From an uncultured Eubacterium sp. (GTDB lineage Bacteria > Bacillota > Clostridia > Oscillospirales > CAG-272), in assembly GCA_900544285.1 (NCBI GenBank), contig UQUT01000004.1, positions 44,657 to 108,656 of the forward strand: 64,000 nt of DNA, written 5' to 3'. The notes under the pieces were generated by a model, which was not told the DNA's origin, made no database searches, and saw only the letters and a list, made by a program, of their open reading frames with translations. Positions 1 through 8,853 of this stretch are shown in pieces (the first letter of the stretch is position 1; each line of letters starts with the position of its first letter). Made by a program: the position numbers and the translations under genes.

Positions 1-115
1 CGTTATAAAAATGGAGGGCGAGGACGTTTTAATGCCGAACGTTCCGGAATACGTCGCCTCCGTCGACACCGAAAAGGGCATTTTCGTAACTCCCATTGAC
101 GGATTTTTTGGTTGA
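1..115 (+). CDS. rimM: RimM, 3' end only (ribosome maturation factor)
   Basis: The window opens inside this gene; the last 37 codons run from base 2 to a TGA at 113-115. The peptide (VLMPNVPEYVASVD, then TPIDGFFG) matches the C-terminal PRC-barrel end of RimM, the 16S rRNA processing factor that binds ribosomal protein S19. trmD follows 13 bases later, the usual rimM-trmD pairing of bacteria. The start and the N-terminal domain lie outside the window. The assignment rests on the tail motif plus the neighbour. Confidence 0.8.
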   Translation, partial: VIKMEGEDVLMPNVPEYVASVDTEKGIFVTPIDGFFG

Positions 116-128
116 AAGGGGCTTTTTC

Positions 129-842
129 GTGAGATTTGATATAATGACCCTCTTTGACGGACTTGTCCGCACGGTTCTTTCGGAAAGTATCGTCGGCAGA
201 GCCGAAAAAGCGGGTATAATAGAAATAAATGTGCATAATATCAGGGATTACTCCGAGGACAAGCACCGCCGCGTCGACGACACGCCCTACGGAGGCGGCA
301 AGGGAATGGTTATGTCCGCCGTGCCGATATATAACTGCTTTTCCGCAATAACGGCTCCTGAGGTAAACACCTGTGAACGCAGAAGGGTGATATATATGTC
401 CCCTCAGGGCAAAATATTGACGCAGGCTCGCGCAAAGGAGCTTGCGGAAAACTATGATAACCTCGTCATCCTGTGCGGTCATTACGAGGGCGTGGACGAG
501 AGAATAATAGAGGAAATAGTCGATGAAGAAATATCAATCGGCGATTACGTTCTGACGGGAGGCGAGCTTCCCGCCTGCATACTCACGGACTGCGTCAGCC
601 GCATGATAGACGGCGTGCTCGCCGCTCCGGAGTGTTATGAGGACGAAAGCCTTTCGGACGGAACACTCGAATATCCGCAATATACCCGTCCGTATGATTT
701 TCGCGGCAGGCTCGTGCCGGACGTGCTTTTGAGCGGTCATCACGCGAATATAGAAGCGTGGCGAAAGGAAAAATCGCTTGAACGCACAAGAGAAAAACGC
801 CCCGACCTTCTCGGCGGCGAAAACACAAAAAAAGAGGACTGA
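129..842 (+). CDS. trmD: tRNA (guanine-N1)-methyltransferase TrmD
   Basis: TrmD methylates G37 of tRNAs using S-adenosylmethionine and prevents +1 frameshifting. The GTG at 129 is chosen because the protein then begins RFDIMTLF as in the family, and GAAAGGGG lies about 7 bases upstream; a longer reading from 96 would overlap rimM. The SPOUT trefoil-knot signature is clear in the middle: ILCGHYEGVDERI followed by ISIGDYVLTGGELP. The C-terminal helical domain that contacts the anticodon stem is present (YTRPYDFRG). At 237 residues the length is normal. It follows rimM and sits one base before murJ, so the genes are probably cotranscribed. Confidence 0.95.
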   Translation: MRFDIMTLFDGLVRTVLSESIVGRAEKAGIIEINVHNIRDYSEDKHRRVDDTPYGGGKGMVMSAVPIYNCFSAITAPEVNTCERRRVIYMSPQGKILTQARAKELAENYDNLVILCGHYEGVDERIIEEIVDEEISIGDYVLTGGELPACILTDCVSRMIDGVLAAPECYEDESLSDGTLEYPQYTRPYDFRGRLVPDVLLSGHHANIEAWRKEKSLERTREKRPDLLGGENTKKED

Positions 843-843
843 A

Positions 844-2397
844 ATGAAAAAAGGGAGAGCCGCTTTCACCGTCGGGCTGATGATAGGCGCGACGGTGGTC
901 TCAAAACTGCTCGGAATGCTTCGGCAGATAATGCTTGCGAAAAGACTCGGCGACGGCGTTTACGCCGTGGCGTTTTCCGCGGCGTCCAAAATTCCGCTCT
1001 CCGTTTTCGATATACTGCTTTCGGCGGCAATAGTCGCGTGTTTTGTCCCGTTTTACAGCGATAAGCTGCGCAGGGACGAAAAGAACGCACGGCTGTTTTC
1101 GTCGTCTTTTTTTACGCTCACTGTCCTTACGTCGACAGTTATAGCCGTTCTCGGAGCCGCATTTTCGCGGCAGATTCTGTCCGTCTGCGCGCCGAATCTG
1201 ACAGAAGAAGCGGCGGTTCTCGGCGCAAAGCTGCTCTCCGTCATGTTCCCGATGATAATCTTCACGGGCGCGGCATATGTGCTCGTCGGAATTCTGCAAT
1301 CACACGGCAGTTTTATTCTTCCGGCGCTTGTCAGCTCGGTTTCAAACCTTGCGATAATAATCTATCTTGCCGCCGCAAAGAACGCCGAGAGCGAAAACTC
1401 AATGCTTGTCCTCTCCGCAATCTATGTAATCTCGTGGCTGATACAGTTTCTCACGCTCGCAATCCCGCTCGCGGCAAAAAAGCGTTTTCCCCGCCCGACT
1501 CTTCATTTCAAGGAAAGCGGTCTTTCATCGGCACTGAAAATGGCGCCGTCCGTCATGGCCGGCGCATGGCTTTTGCCCGTCTGTTCCCTTTTGCTGACGT
1601 TTTTTGCGACCTTCGTCTCGGACTCTGCCGTCGCGGCATTTGATTATTCCTCCGCGATATGGCTCATGGCGTCAGGCGTGCTGACATACGGAGTCTGCAA
1701 TTTCATCCTGCCGTCGCTTTCGAGGATATTTTCCGGCGGTAACGACGAAGAATTTTCTTCATATCTTGTAAAAGCGGTGATTGCCGCATTTGCCCTCTCG
1801 CTTCCGGTTTCCGTCGGACTTTATCTCCTTTCGGACAATATCGTATGCATGCTGTATCTGCGCGGAAATTTCGGCGCGGAGTCTGCAATATCGTGCGGTG
1901 AAATACTCCGTTATCTTGCGTTTTCCGTTCCGTTTTTCTGTGTTTACGAGGTTCTCTCCCGCGGATTTTTCGCAAGGAAAAGCGCCGTTCCTCCCATGAT
2001 AGCGTCGCTTGCCGGAACAGGCACGTTCGCCGCTTGCGGAGCCGTTTCCGTCTTTGCTTTTGACGGCGGCATGCGCGGGATTGCCGTTTCATACGGCATT
2101 GCATATGTGGCGGCGGCGGTGACGCTTTTCATATTTGCCGCAGTGAAAATAAAGGGCTTTTGCGGGAGGAGTCTGTTCCTGTCGGCTCTGAAAATCGCGG
2201 CATCCGGAGCGGTCGGGGGCGGAGTTGCCGTGCTTCTGCGTGGATTTTTTGAAAAAAATGCCGTAAATCTTTCGGTTTTTCAAAATTTTCTCGTCTGCGC
2301 TATTGTCTTTTCGGGGGAATGTGTGGTATATTTAATATGTATAAGTATTTTGCGCAGGATCGGGCGCAAAGAAAATGATAAAAACAAGGAGGTGTGA
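844..2397 (+). CDS. murJ: MurJ/MviN-family lipid II flippase
   Basis: This is an integral membrane protein of 517 residues with about fourteen hydrophobic segments, of the MOP superfamily. It opens with the family signature GLMIGATVVSKLLGMLRQIMLAKRLG. MurJ flips lipid-linked peptidoglycan precursor across the cytoplasmic membrane. The ATG at 844 has AGAGG about 6 bases upstream and lies directly after the trmD stop; an earlier in-frame start at 778 would be inside trmD. The 3' end reads straight into the ribosome binding site of the next gene. Its partner enzymes are in the dcw cluster at 9-21 kb. Confidence 0.9.
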   Translation: MKKGRAAFTVGLMIGATVVSKLLGMLRQIMLAKRLGDGVYAVAFSAASKIPLSVFDILLSAAIVACFVPFYSDKLRRDEKNARLFSSSFFTLTVLTSTVIAVLGAAFSRQILSVCAPNLTEEAAVLGAKLLSVMFPMIIFTGAAYVLVGILQSHGSFILPALVSSVSNLAIIIYLAAAKNAESENSMLVLSAIYVISWLIQFLTLAIPLAAKKRFPRPTLHFKESGLSSALKMAPSVMAGAWLLPVCSLLLTFFATFVSDSAVAAFDYSSAIWLMASGVLTYGVCNFILPSLSRIFSGGNDEEFSSYLVKAVIAAFALSLPVSVGLYLLSDNIVCMLYLRGNFGAESAISCGEILRYLAFSVPFFCVYEVLSRGFFARKSAVPPMIASLAGTGTFAACGAVSVFAFDGGMRGIAVSYGIAYVAAAVTLFIFAAVKIKGFCGRSLFLSALKIAASGAVGGGVAVLLRGFFEKNAVNLSVFQNFLVCAIVFSGECVVYLICISILRRIGRKENDKNKEV

Positions 2398-2399
2398 GC

Positions 2400-4316
2400 T
2401 TGGCTAAAAACACAAAAGTGCCTTTCAAAAGAAGGCTCGGAAAGTTTCTCCGCAAGGGCGTCATAATATCCGCGCTCATGCGCTTTGCCGACTTCATATA
2501 TAAAGCCGCGAAGAACAGCTTCGCCGCAAGTATCCTCCTCTCGTATGACAAGGTCGACAGTTGCGCCGAGAATTCATTTGCCGGCAGCATTGCCCATTCG
2601 CTCGGCTCGTCCGAAAGCGAGGGCTTCCGCAAAGTCAAACATAAAGTCGCCTCGTCGCTTGAGAACAGCTTCATCATCTCATCGATAGGAAAGCTCTCCT
2701 CCGCCCTGCTGGCCCTTTCCCTTTCGTCATACGGAGTGTTTGCTTTCTCCTTCGGATTTTATGTCGTCGCGACGTATCTTCTGAGAAAATACTCGTTCTC
2801 GCTTGACGTTTCCCTCGCTTCGCTTGTAACGGGCTTAGCTTTCATAATATTCTCATTCGTACTGTTTATGTCGAAAAAGAGCCTTGCCCAGGCAATATCG
2901 GGCTCCGTTATTCTTCGGTTTATCTTTTTCGACGTGCTAAGTCTCCGCTCTGTCGCGCTTGACTATGTGGCGGCAAGTCCGGCAAACACGGGAATCAGCG
3001 CTTCGTTCCTCATCGGAATGGTGTGCGGGACGGTTTCGATATTCGTCCCCGCGGAGTTTGTGCTCCTCGCCATAGCGGCGATTGTCGCGGTGCACGCGGT
3101 GATAATCTCTCCGGAGGCGGGAGTCATCGGCATGTGTCTGCTCCTTCCCTTCCTTCCGACAATGGCGCTTGCCGCGCTTATGTGCCTTGTGCTGTTTTCG
3201 TGTCTCGTCAAGTTCTTCTGCGGGAAGCGCGTGCTAAAGCTCTCGCTTATAGACCTCCCCGTTTTCATATTTGCAATCCTGACGCTTTTCGGCGGTATAT
3301 TCACAAGGTCGTCGTCAAGCGCAAACAAAATGCTGCTGATGGTCTGCTTTATAGCGGCATACTTCGTTGTCAAAAATCTTATCCGCTCGCGCGCTTTGCT
3401 GAAAAAATGTCTTTCCGCAATCGCGTTTTCGGGTGCGATAGTCTCAATTTACGGTATTCTTGAAAACTTCATCGGCACACCCTCTGTCATCTGGCAGGAC
3501 ATGTCCGATTTCGGAGAGATAAAAGGCAGGGTCGTTTCCACATTCGCAAACCCTAACGTTCTCGGGGAATATCTCATTCTCGTCATTCCGATAACCGTTG
3601 CCCTTGCGATAACGGCAAAAAGCGTTAAAGAGCGCTTTGCTTTCGCCTGCGGCGCCGCATTTGACGTTTTCTGTCTTGTGCTGACATGGTCGCGCGGGGC
3701 ATGGCTCGGCTTTGCCGTATCGACCGTTGTATTCCTCCTGCTCGCCGATAAGCGCTGCATGACAGCGGGAATACTTCTCCTCCCTCCGGTGGCGGTTGCT
3801 ATATCTCTCAGCGACAGCGTCACAAACAGAATTGCCAGCATATTCACCCATTCGGATACCTCCTCGTCATACAGAATAGGCATTTGGAAGGGCGTCTGGA
3901 AAATGCTTTCCGACGTTTCGCCTTACGGTATCGGCATAGGCGAAGGCGCGTTCGCGACGATGTACCCCTCATATGCGCTCCGCGGGATAGAAACCGCGCC
4001 ACACAGTCACAGCCTTTATCTCCAGATACTCACCGAGCTCGGAATTTCGGGCGCCGTGATGTTCCTCATATTTGTATTCATTCTTGTGCAGATGAACCTG
4101 TCTCACATCACATCGCCCGATTCGCAAAACAGCAAGATTACCGAGGTCGGTATTTTCTGCGGGCTCGTCGCGTTCCTTGTGCAGGGCGTGACGGATTACG
4201 TCTGGTATAACTACCGCATATTCCTTATGTTCTGGATAGTCGTCGGGCTTTCGGCGGGCGCCGTGCTCATGTCGAAAAACGCCATGGACGAATCATCCGG
4301 AGAATTCTATTGCTGA
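2400..4316 (+). CDS. O-antigen ligase / Wzy-like polytopic membrane protein
   Basis: A 639-residue polytopic membrane protein. The second half carries the O-antigen ligase/polymerase (Wzy_C) pattern: RVVSTFANPNVLGEYL, LTWSRGAWLG, and the periplasmic-loop motif HSHSLYLQILTELG with its conserved histidines. Such enzymes join or polymerise undecaprenyl-linked glycans; in a Gram-positive the likely acceptor is a cell-surface polysaccharide, which is inference. The N-terminal ~100 residues are hydrophilic and basic and are not part of the usual domain. The TTG at 2400 is preferred because GGAGG lies 7 bases upstream; an overlapping GTG at 2394 is too close. It sits directly downstream of murJ. Confidence 0.75.
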   Translation: MAKNTKVPFKRRLGKFLRKGVIISALMRFADFIYKAAKNSFAASILLSYDKVDSCAENSFAGSIAHSLGSSESEGFRKVKHKVASSLENSFIISSIGKLSSALLALSLSSYGVFAFSFGFYVVATYLLRKYSFSLDVSLASLVTGLAFIIFSFVLFMSKKSLAQAISGSVILRFIFFDVLSLRSVALDYVAASPANTGISASFLIGMVCGTVSIFVPAEFVLLAIAAIVAVHAVIISPEAGVIGMCLLLPFLPTMALAALMCLVLFSCLVKFFCGKRVLKLSLIDLPVFIFAILTLFGGIFTRSSSSANKMLLMVCFIAAYFVVKNLIRSRALLKKCLSAIAFSGAIVSIYGILENFIGTPSVIWQDMSDFGEIKGRVVSTFANPNVLGEYLILVIPITVALAITAKSVKERFAFACGAAFDVFCLVLTWSRGAWLGFAVSTVVFLLLADKRCMTAGILLLPPVAVAISLSDSVTNRIASIFTHSDTSSSYRIGIWKGVWKMLSDVSPYGIGIGEGAFATMYPSYALRGIETAPHSHSLYLQILTELGISGAVMFLIFVFILVQMNLSHITSPDSQNSKITEVGIFCGLVAFLVQGVTDYVWYNYRIFLMFWIVVGLSAGAVLMSKNAMDESSGEFYC

Positions 4317-4389
4317 ATATACCTGCGCCGCCTCTTTCGACGGAGGAGCGCGGCGGGCACAAAATTCCGTCGGGAAAGAGTTGATTTCT

Positions 4390-4890
4390 ATGGAAAACAG
4401 AGAAAGGGCAAAGGGTCGGTTCAACTTTGTTGACGTGCTCATAATCATCATGGTGCTCGCGATAATCGCCGTCATCGTTTATATGACCGTCTCCGATAAA
4501 ACGGTTGCCGCGTCAAGCGAGAAAACCGTGACATATACGGTTAAGCTCCCTGGAGTAAACGCGGATTACATCTCCATCATAAAGACGGGAGAAATTGCTT
4601 ATGACTCGTCAACGGGAAAGTCCGTCGGAACGATAAACTCCGTCCGCACGGAGAAAACAAAACATGTCGGAAGCAAGCTCTCGACGGACAGCTCCGGAAA
4701 CAGACATCTGTCATATTCCGAATATGACAACCTCTATGACGTTTACGTAACCATAAGCGTGACAGCCGATATAGACGACCGCGGTATAGCTTACGTGGGC
4801 GAAAACAAAATACTCGTCGGCTCGCGGATATATTTCCGGTGCGGCGCCTTCGCCGGCACATCATTCTGCACTGAATTCAATCTCGGATAA
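4390..4890 (+). CDS. DUF4330-type membrane-anchored protein (first of a tandem pair)
   Basis: A 166-residue protein with a short basic N-terminus (RAKGRFNFVDVL), one transmembrane segment at about residues 15-35 and an extracytoplasmic beta-rich domain. The opening RFNFVDVLIIIMV and the overall plan match DUF4330 proteins, whose function is unknown. The ATG at 4390 follows GGAAAGAG by about 9 bases; a TTG three codons earlier is an alternative. A paralogue starts 12 bases downstream, so the two are probably cotranscribed with the Wzy-like gene. Position suggests a role in cell-surface glycan assembly, but nothing in the sequence proves it. Confidence 0.6.
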   Translation: MENRERAKGRFNFVDVLIIIMVLAIIAVIVYMTVSDKTVAASSEKTVTYTVKLPGVNADYISIIKTGEIAYDSSTGKSVGTINSVRTEKTKHVGSKLSTDSSGNRHLSYSEYDNLYDVYVTISVTADIDDRGIAYVGENKILVGSRIYFRCGAFAGTSFCTEFNLG

Positions 4891-4902
4891 GGGGGCGGCA
4901 TT

Positions 4903-5397
4903 ATGGCAAAACAGGATACAAAATCGCGCTTCAACATTTTTGACGCGCTACTGATACTTGTCATCGTTGCGTGCATCGCCGCGCTCGTTTTCAGGTATTA
5001 TTACAATTCAAAAGACTCCCTCAACGAGCAGGTCAGGGTCAGCTTCATCGTTCCCGAGGTCATGGGATCGACAGCCGACACAATGACGGAAAAGCTCCGC
5101 ATGGGCACGGTTATTTATCTCTCGGACGGTGACAGCATAATCGGTTATATCCAGAGCGTTTCAAAGGAGCCTTCAAAGGTCTATGTTGAAAACGGAGCGG
5201 GCAATATCGAACGCGTCGACCATCCCTTCTCCATGGATGTCAGAGGCGTCGCCGTGCTTTACGGAAGAAGCGGAGAAAACGGGTTTTATATCGGCGGAAG
5301 CAAGCTGGCAACCGTCTCCGACGTAATTTACGTCTATTCAACCGACGTTGAATTCTCAATGACGCTCACGGGAATAGGCACACCCACCGCGAAATGA
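4903..5397 (+). CDS. DUF4330-type membrane-anchored protein (second of a tandem pair)
   Basis: A 164-residue paralogue of the preceding protein: the same basic start (RFNIFDALLILVIVACIAAL), a single N-terminal membrane anchor, then an exported domain. An AGGGGG ribosome binding site precedes the ATG. The soluble domains have diverged considerably, so the pair may form a heteromeric complex rather than being a recent duplication. It ends the first operon of the window; no strong terminator is visible before the next promoter at 5418. Function unknown. Confidence 0.6.
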   Translation: MAKQDTKSRFNIFDALLILVIVACIAALVFRYYYNSKDSLNEQVRVSFIVPEVMGSTADTMTEKLRMGTVIYLSDGDSIIGYIQSVSKEPSKVYVENGAGNIERVDHPFSMDVRGVAVLYGRSGENGFYIGGSKLATVSDVIYVYSTDVEFSMTLTGIGTPTAK

Positions 5398-5417
5398 CAA
5401 AAAATATTAAAAAACTA

Positions 5418-5446
5418 TTGATTTTATTTGAAGTGTTTGTTATAAT
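5418..5446 (+). promoter_or_regulatory. Sigma-A-type promoter of ptsH
   Basis: TTGATT (5418-5423) and TATAAT (5441-5446) are separated by exactly 17 bases, 75 bases before the HPr start codon. It begins a new transcription unit after the DUF4330 genes. Confidence 0.75.
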
Positions 5447-5520
5447 ATAGAATAACAAAAGCAATTTGCGCACTGTTTTGATAAAAAAGTGCGTTTTATA
5501 CCGTCAAAGGAGCATAAGGT

Positions 5521-5778
5521 ATGATTTCAAGAGAAGTTACAATCAAAAACAACGTGGGTCTCCATGCAAGACCGGCAACGTTTTTCATTCAGAAAGCAAA
5601 TTCTTATGCCAGCTCTATTTGGATTCAGAAGGATGACAGACGCATAAGCGCGAAAAGCCTTCTCGGCGTGCTCTCCATGGGCATTACGGGCGGCATGACC
5701 ATCACTCTGATTGCCGACGGCCCGGACGAAGCCGAGGCTCTGAACGGTCTTGAAGAGTTGGTCAGCAATTCTCTCTGA
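5521..5778 (+). CDS. ptsH: Phosphocarrier protein HPr
   Basis: An 85-residue cytosolic protein of the phosphoenolpyruvate:sugar phosphotransferase system. It contains the active-site histidine motif GLHARPA (the histidine phosphorylated by enzyme I) and the regulatory serine region SAKSLLGVLSMGI, where HPr kinase phosphorylates serine in Firmicutes carbon catabolite repression. The histidine distinguishes it from Crh. AAAGGAG precedes the ATG by 8 bases. The gene is monocistronic, with its own promoter and terminator, and is not next to ptsI. Both phosphorylation sites are intact, so it is expected to act in both transport and regulation. Confidence 0.95.
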   Translation: MISREVTIKNNVGLHARPATFFIQKANSYASSIWIQKDDRRISAKSLLGVLSMGITGGMTITLIADGPDEAEALNGLEELVSNSL

Positions 5779-5801
5779 CCGAAAAATCCGGAAAACAACC
5801 G

Positions 5802-5830
5802 CGGCAGGTGCTTTGCAACTGCCGTTTTTT
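5802..5830 (+). terminator. Rho-independent terminator after ptsH
   Basis: The stem CGGCAG/CTGCCG (5802-5807 with 5819-5824) is followed by six T residues, between ptsH and uvrC. Confidence 0.75.
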
Positions 5831-5851
5831 TCTTGAAAGGAGGTCTTGTAT

Positions 5852-7675
5852 ATGGTAAATCCCGCGTATGCGGAAAGTCTGCGCGAAAAGGCTTCCCTAC
5901 TCCCACTCTCGCCAGGAGTTTATATAATGCGAGGCGAGGGCGGAAAGGTGATATACGTCGGCAAATCGAAAAAGCTGAAAAACCGCGTTTCGCAATACTT
6001 TCACGAAACGGATTTCAGAAGCGTCAAAACCGATATAATGACCTCCCTCGTGCGCGATTTTGAATATATTGTGTGCGATACGGAAATGGAAGCGCTGACG
6101 CTCGAGAACAGTCTGATAAAGCTCTATAAGCCGAGATATAATATCAAGCTCAAGGATGATAAATCATATCCTTATATCTCCGTCAACATGCATGATGAAT
6201 ACCCGCATTTCACCGTCACAAGAAAAAGAGATGATCCGCGCGCGCTTTATTTCGGCCCGTACTCGGGGACAACCGTTGTGTACGGAATAATCAACGCAAT
6301 GCAGAAAACATTCGGTCTGCCGCCGTGCAAGCGTCGGTTTCCGAGGGACAAGGGCAAGGTTGGGCATTGCATATACAGGCAGATAGGCTGCATCGCTCCG
6401 TGCGATGAGAGCGTAACGAGCGAAAAATACAGGGAGAGCTTTTCGGAAGCCGTTGATTTTCTTTCCGGCGACTACAAAAAAATAACCGACAGGCTTACCG
6501 AAAAAATGCTCTATGCCTCCGAAAACGAAATGTACGAAGCGGCGGCTGTCTGTCGCGACAGAATCCGCGCGATTGAAAAACTCCGCGAAAAGCAAAAGGT
6601 TGTCGCCTCACCCGATACCGAGCGGGACGTCATCTCCGCTTATTCCGGAGAAGGCATCGGAGCGATATGCGTTTTCTATATCCGCGGCGGCAAGCTGACG
6701 GACTCCGAAATTTTCTATTTTTCGGGCGGGGAGATACTGGATTCCTCCGCGGTCTGCTCGTTTATCTGCGAGCTTTACATCCGCAGAGAGTACATTCCGA
6801 AAGAGATAACCGTCGGCGGGGAGCTTTCGGAGAGCGACAGAGAGCTTTGCGAAAGCTGGCTTTCCGAAAAAATGAAGCGGAAGGTCACGGTTGCCGTCCC
6901 GCAGAGGGGCGAAAAGAAAAAGCTCTGCGACATGGCAATCGAAAATGCGGCACAGAAATGTCGCGAATATCTGCTTTCGTCGCAGAAAACGGACAAAACC
7001 CTTGCGCGGCTTGCGTCTCTTGCGGGACTTGAAACGGTTCCGGAGAGAATTGAGGCTTTCGACATTTCAAACATCGGCGATGAGCATATAACGGCGGGAA
7101 TGGTCGTTTTTGAAAACGGCAAGCCGAAAAAAAGCGACTATCGGATTTTCAAAATGAAAACCGTTACGACGCGTGATGACTATGCGTCAATGCGAGAGGC
7201 TGTCGGCAGGAGATGCGCTCATCTTTCGGATGAAGGCGCCGTCGTGCCGGATCTTTTCCTCATCGACGGCGGCGCAACCCACGTTTCGGCTGCAAAGCAG
7301 GCTATGCGGCAGGCGGGCTATGACATTCCGACCCTCGGTATGGTAAAGGACGACAGACACAGAACGCGCGCGCTCGTCGGCGATGACGGAGGCGAAATCG
7401 AGATACTTTCCGAACAGCAGGTATATTCGCTGATATATAAAATTCAGGAAGAAGTTCACCGCTTCACAATATCAAAAATGATGGGCGGAAAGCGCAAAGC
7501 AGAGAAAACGTCCGTCCTTGAAAACGTAAAAGGGGTCGGAACGGCAAAGGCGAAAGCACTTCTCCGCGAATTCGGCGGACTTGCGGCAATCAAAAAAGCC
7601 GAAGTATCCGAGCTTTGCCGCGTCAAAGGCATAACAGAAGAAATTGCAAAGAATATAAAAGATTATTTTGCTTAA
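5852..7675 (+). CDS. uvrC: Excinuclease ABC subunit C
   Basis: UvrC makes the two incisions flanking DNA lesions in nucleotide excision repair after loading by UvrA and UvrB. Domains run in the usual order: an N-terminal GIY-YIG nuclease (PGVYIMRGEGGKVIYVGKS, about residues 20-95), a Cys-rich linker (CKRRFPRDKGKVGHC), a UVR helical motif that contacts UvrB (about 200-235), an RNase H-like C-terminal nuclease (FDISN, then LIDGG) and tandem helix-hairpin-helix motifs at the end. The 607-residue length is normal. The ATG at 5852 has AGGAGG 8 bases upstream. No LexA-type box was seen nearby. rsmD follows at 13 bases. Confidence 0.95.
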   Translation: MVNPAYAESLREKASLLPLSPGVYIMRGEGGKVIYVGKSKKLKNRVSQYFHETDFRSVKTDIMTSLVRDFEYIVCDTEMEALTLENSLIKLYKPRYNIKLKDDKSYPYISVNMHDEYPHFTVTRKRDDPRALYFGPYSGTTVVYGIINAMQKTFGLPPCKRRFPRDKGKVGHCIYRQIGCIAPCDESVTSEKYRESFSEAVDFLSGDYKKITDRLTEKMLYASENEMYEAAAVCRDRIRAIEKLREKQKVVASPDTERDVISAYSGEGIGAICVFYIRGGKLTDSEIFYFSGGEILDSSAVCSFICELYIRREYIPKEITVGGELSESDRELCESWLSEKMKRKVTVAVPQRGEKKKLCDMAIENAAQKCREYLLSSQKTDKTLARLASLAGLETVPERIEAFDISNIGDEHITAGMVVFENGKPKKSDYRIFKMKTVTTRDDYASMREAVGRRCAHLSDEGAVVPDLFLIDGGATHVSAAKQAMRQAGYDIPTLGMVKDDRHRTRALVGDDGGEIEILSEQQVYSLIYKIQEEVHRFTISKMMGGKRKAEKTSVLENVKGVGTAKAKALLREFGGLAAIKKAEVSELCRVKGITEEIAKNIKDYFA

Positions 7676-7688
7676 AAAGGAGAATTAT

Positions 7689-8255
7689 ATGAGAATTATT
7701 ACAGGAACAGCGAGAGGTATTCGCCTTTCAACTCCGGAGGGAGAGGAGATCACCCGCCCGACGACGGAGAAAGTCAAGGAAGCGGTGTTCTCGTCCATAC
7801 AGTTTGATATTGAAGGACGCGAGGTGCTCGACCTTTTCGCAGGCTCCGGACAGATGGGACTTGAAGCGCTTTCAAGAGGCGCAGAAAAGTGCACCTTTGT
7901 TGACAGTTCCCGCGAAGCGATAAAATTCGTAACGGAAAACGCCCAGAAAACCAAGCTCTATAAAAAATCCAACGTACTCTGTATGGATTACGAAAAATAC
8001 GCCGTCTCCGCTTCCGGAAAGAGCCGTTTTGATATCGTTTTTATAGACCCGCCTTATGCAAAAAGACTGCTGCCGTCTGCACTCAAGGCGATTTATGACA
8101 ACTCTCTCGTAAAGGATACAAGCATCATCATCTGCGAGGACGAGCAGGAGGGACTTATGGAAGACACTGACGTTGCCTCCCGCTATTCCCTTTCAAAGCA
8201 GTCGCGCTACGGCAGAGTCATCATATATTATCTTTCCCCGAAGGCGGCAGAGTGA
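7689..8255 (+). CDS. rsmD: 16S rRNA (guanine966-N2)-methyltransferase RsmD
   Basis: A 188-residue Rossmann-fold methyltransferase. It starts MRIITGTARG as in the family, has the SAM-binding motif VLDLFAGSGQMGLEALSRGA and the amino-methyltransferase catalytic motif DPPY (in FIDPPYAKRL). It modifies G966 of 16S rRNA. The ATG at 7689 follows AAGGAG by 6 bases. The stop codon overlaps the coaD start by one base (TGATG), so translation is probably coupled; rsmD-coaD is a widespread pair. Confidence 0.93.
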   Translation: MRIITGTARGIRLSTPEGEEITRPTTEKVKEAVFSSIQFDIEGREVLDLFAGSGQMGLEALSRGAEKCTFVDSSREAIKFVTENAQKTKLYKKSNVLCMDYEKYAVSASGKSRFDIVFIDPPYAKRLLPSALKAIYDNSLVKDTSIIICEDEQEGLMEDTDVASRYSLSKQSRYGRVIIYYLSPKAAE

Positions 8256-8725
8256 TGGAATACGGCATAGCTCTGACAGCGGGCACGTTTGACCCTGTTA
8301 CAAAAGGTCATCTCGATATAATCCGGCGGGCGGCTGATATGTGCGCCGTGCTGATCGTCGGAATTTTTGAAAATCCGGAGAAAAAGCCGCTTTTCCCTCT
8401 CGAAAAAAGGTTTGAGGCGCTCTGTGCGGCAACTATGGATATAGACAACGCCGTTGTCATAACAAACGACGGTATGCTCTTTGAATATGCAAAGGAAGCG
8501 GGCGTTGAAGTCATCATAAAGGGCGTGCGCAGCGAAAATGACCGTGCCTATGAGCAGAAGCAGGCGGACTTCAATTTTGAGCACAGTGGGATAAAGACGA
8601 TTCTGCTTGAAGCCGACCCGCAGTATAAAGACGTAAGCTCGACCCTCGTCCGCAGGCTCATCTCCGAAGGAAAAAACGTTTCGCACTACGTTCCGGAGGC
8701 GGCGCTCTCGGTGCTGAAAGGCTGA
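8255..8725 (+). CDS. coaD: Phosphopantetheine adenylyltransferase
   Basis: CoaD transfers AMP from ATP to 4'-phosphopantetheine, the penultimate step of coenzyme A synthesis. The nucleotidyltransferase signature GTFDPVTKGHLDII contains the T/HxGH element, and the C-terminal ISSTxVR-like motif appears as VSSTLVRRLI. The 156-residue length is typical. The ATG at 8255 overlaps the rsmD stop; a GTG one codon earlier is possible but less likely. It ends the uvrC-rsmD-coaD unit and is followed by a strong terminator. Confidence 0.93.
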   Translation: MEYGIALTAGTFDPVTKGHLDIIRRAADMCAVLIVGIFENPEKKPLFPLEKRFEALCAATMDIDNAVVITNDGMLFEYAKEAGVEVIIKGVRSENDRAYEQKQADFNFEHSGIKTILLEADPQYKDVSSTLVRRLISEGKNVSHYVPEAALSVLKG

Positions 8726-8753
8726 AAGCCCGCCATATATAATAATTAAGAAG

Positions 8754-8804
8754 AAAAAACACGCAGAAAATCCGGTCACGGATTATTTTCACTGCGTGTT
8801 TTTT
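8754..8804 (+). terminator. Rho-independent terminator after coaD
   Basis: ACACGCAG pairs with CTGCGTGT around an inner partly paired arm (AATCCG/CGGATT), and the hairpin is flanked by A and T runs. It separates coaD from the dcw promoter. Confidence 0.8.
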
Positions 8805-8824
8805 ATATTTTTTTCAAAAAGCCC

Positions 8825-8853
8825 TTGTATTTTGTCCACATATCATTTATAAT
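8825..8853 (+). promoter_or_regulatory. Promoter of the mraZ division and cell-wall cluster
   Basis: TTGTAT (8825-8830) and TATAAT (8848-8853) are separated by 17 bases. The MraZ repeats start 10 bases after the -10 element, where a bound repressor would cover the transcription start. Confidence 0.7.
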
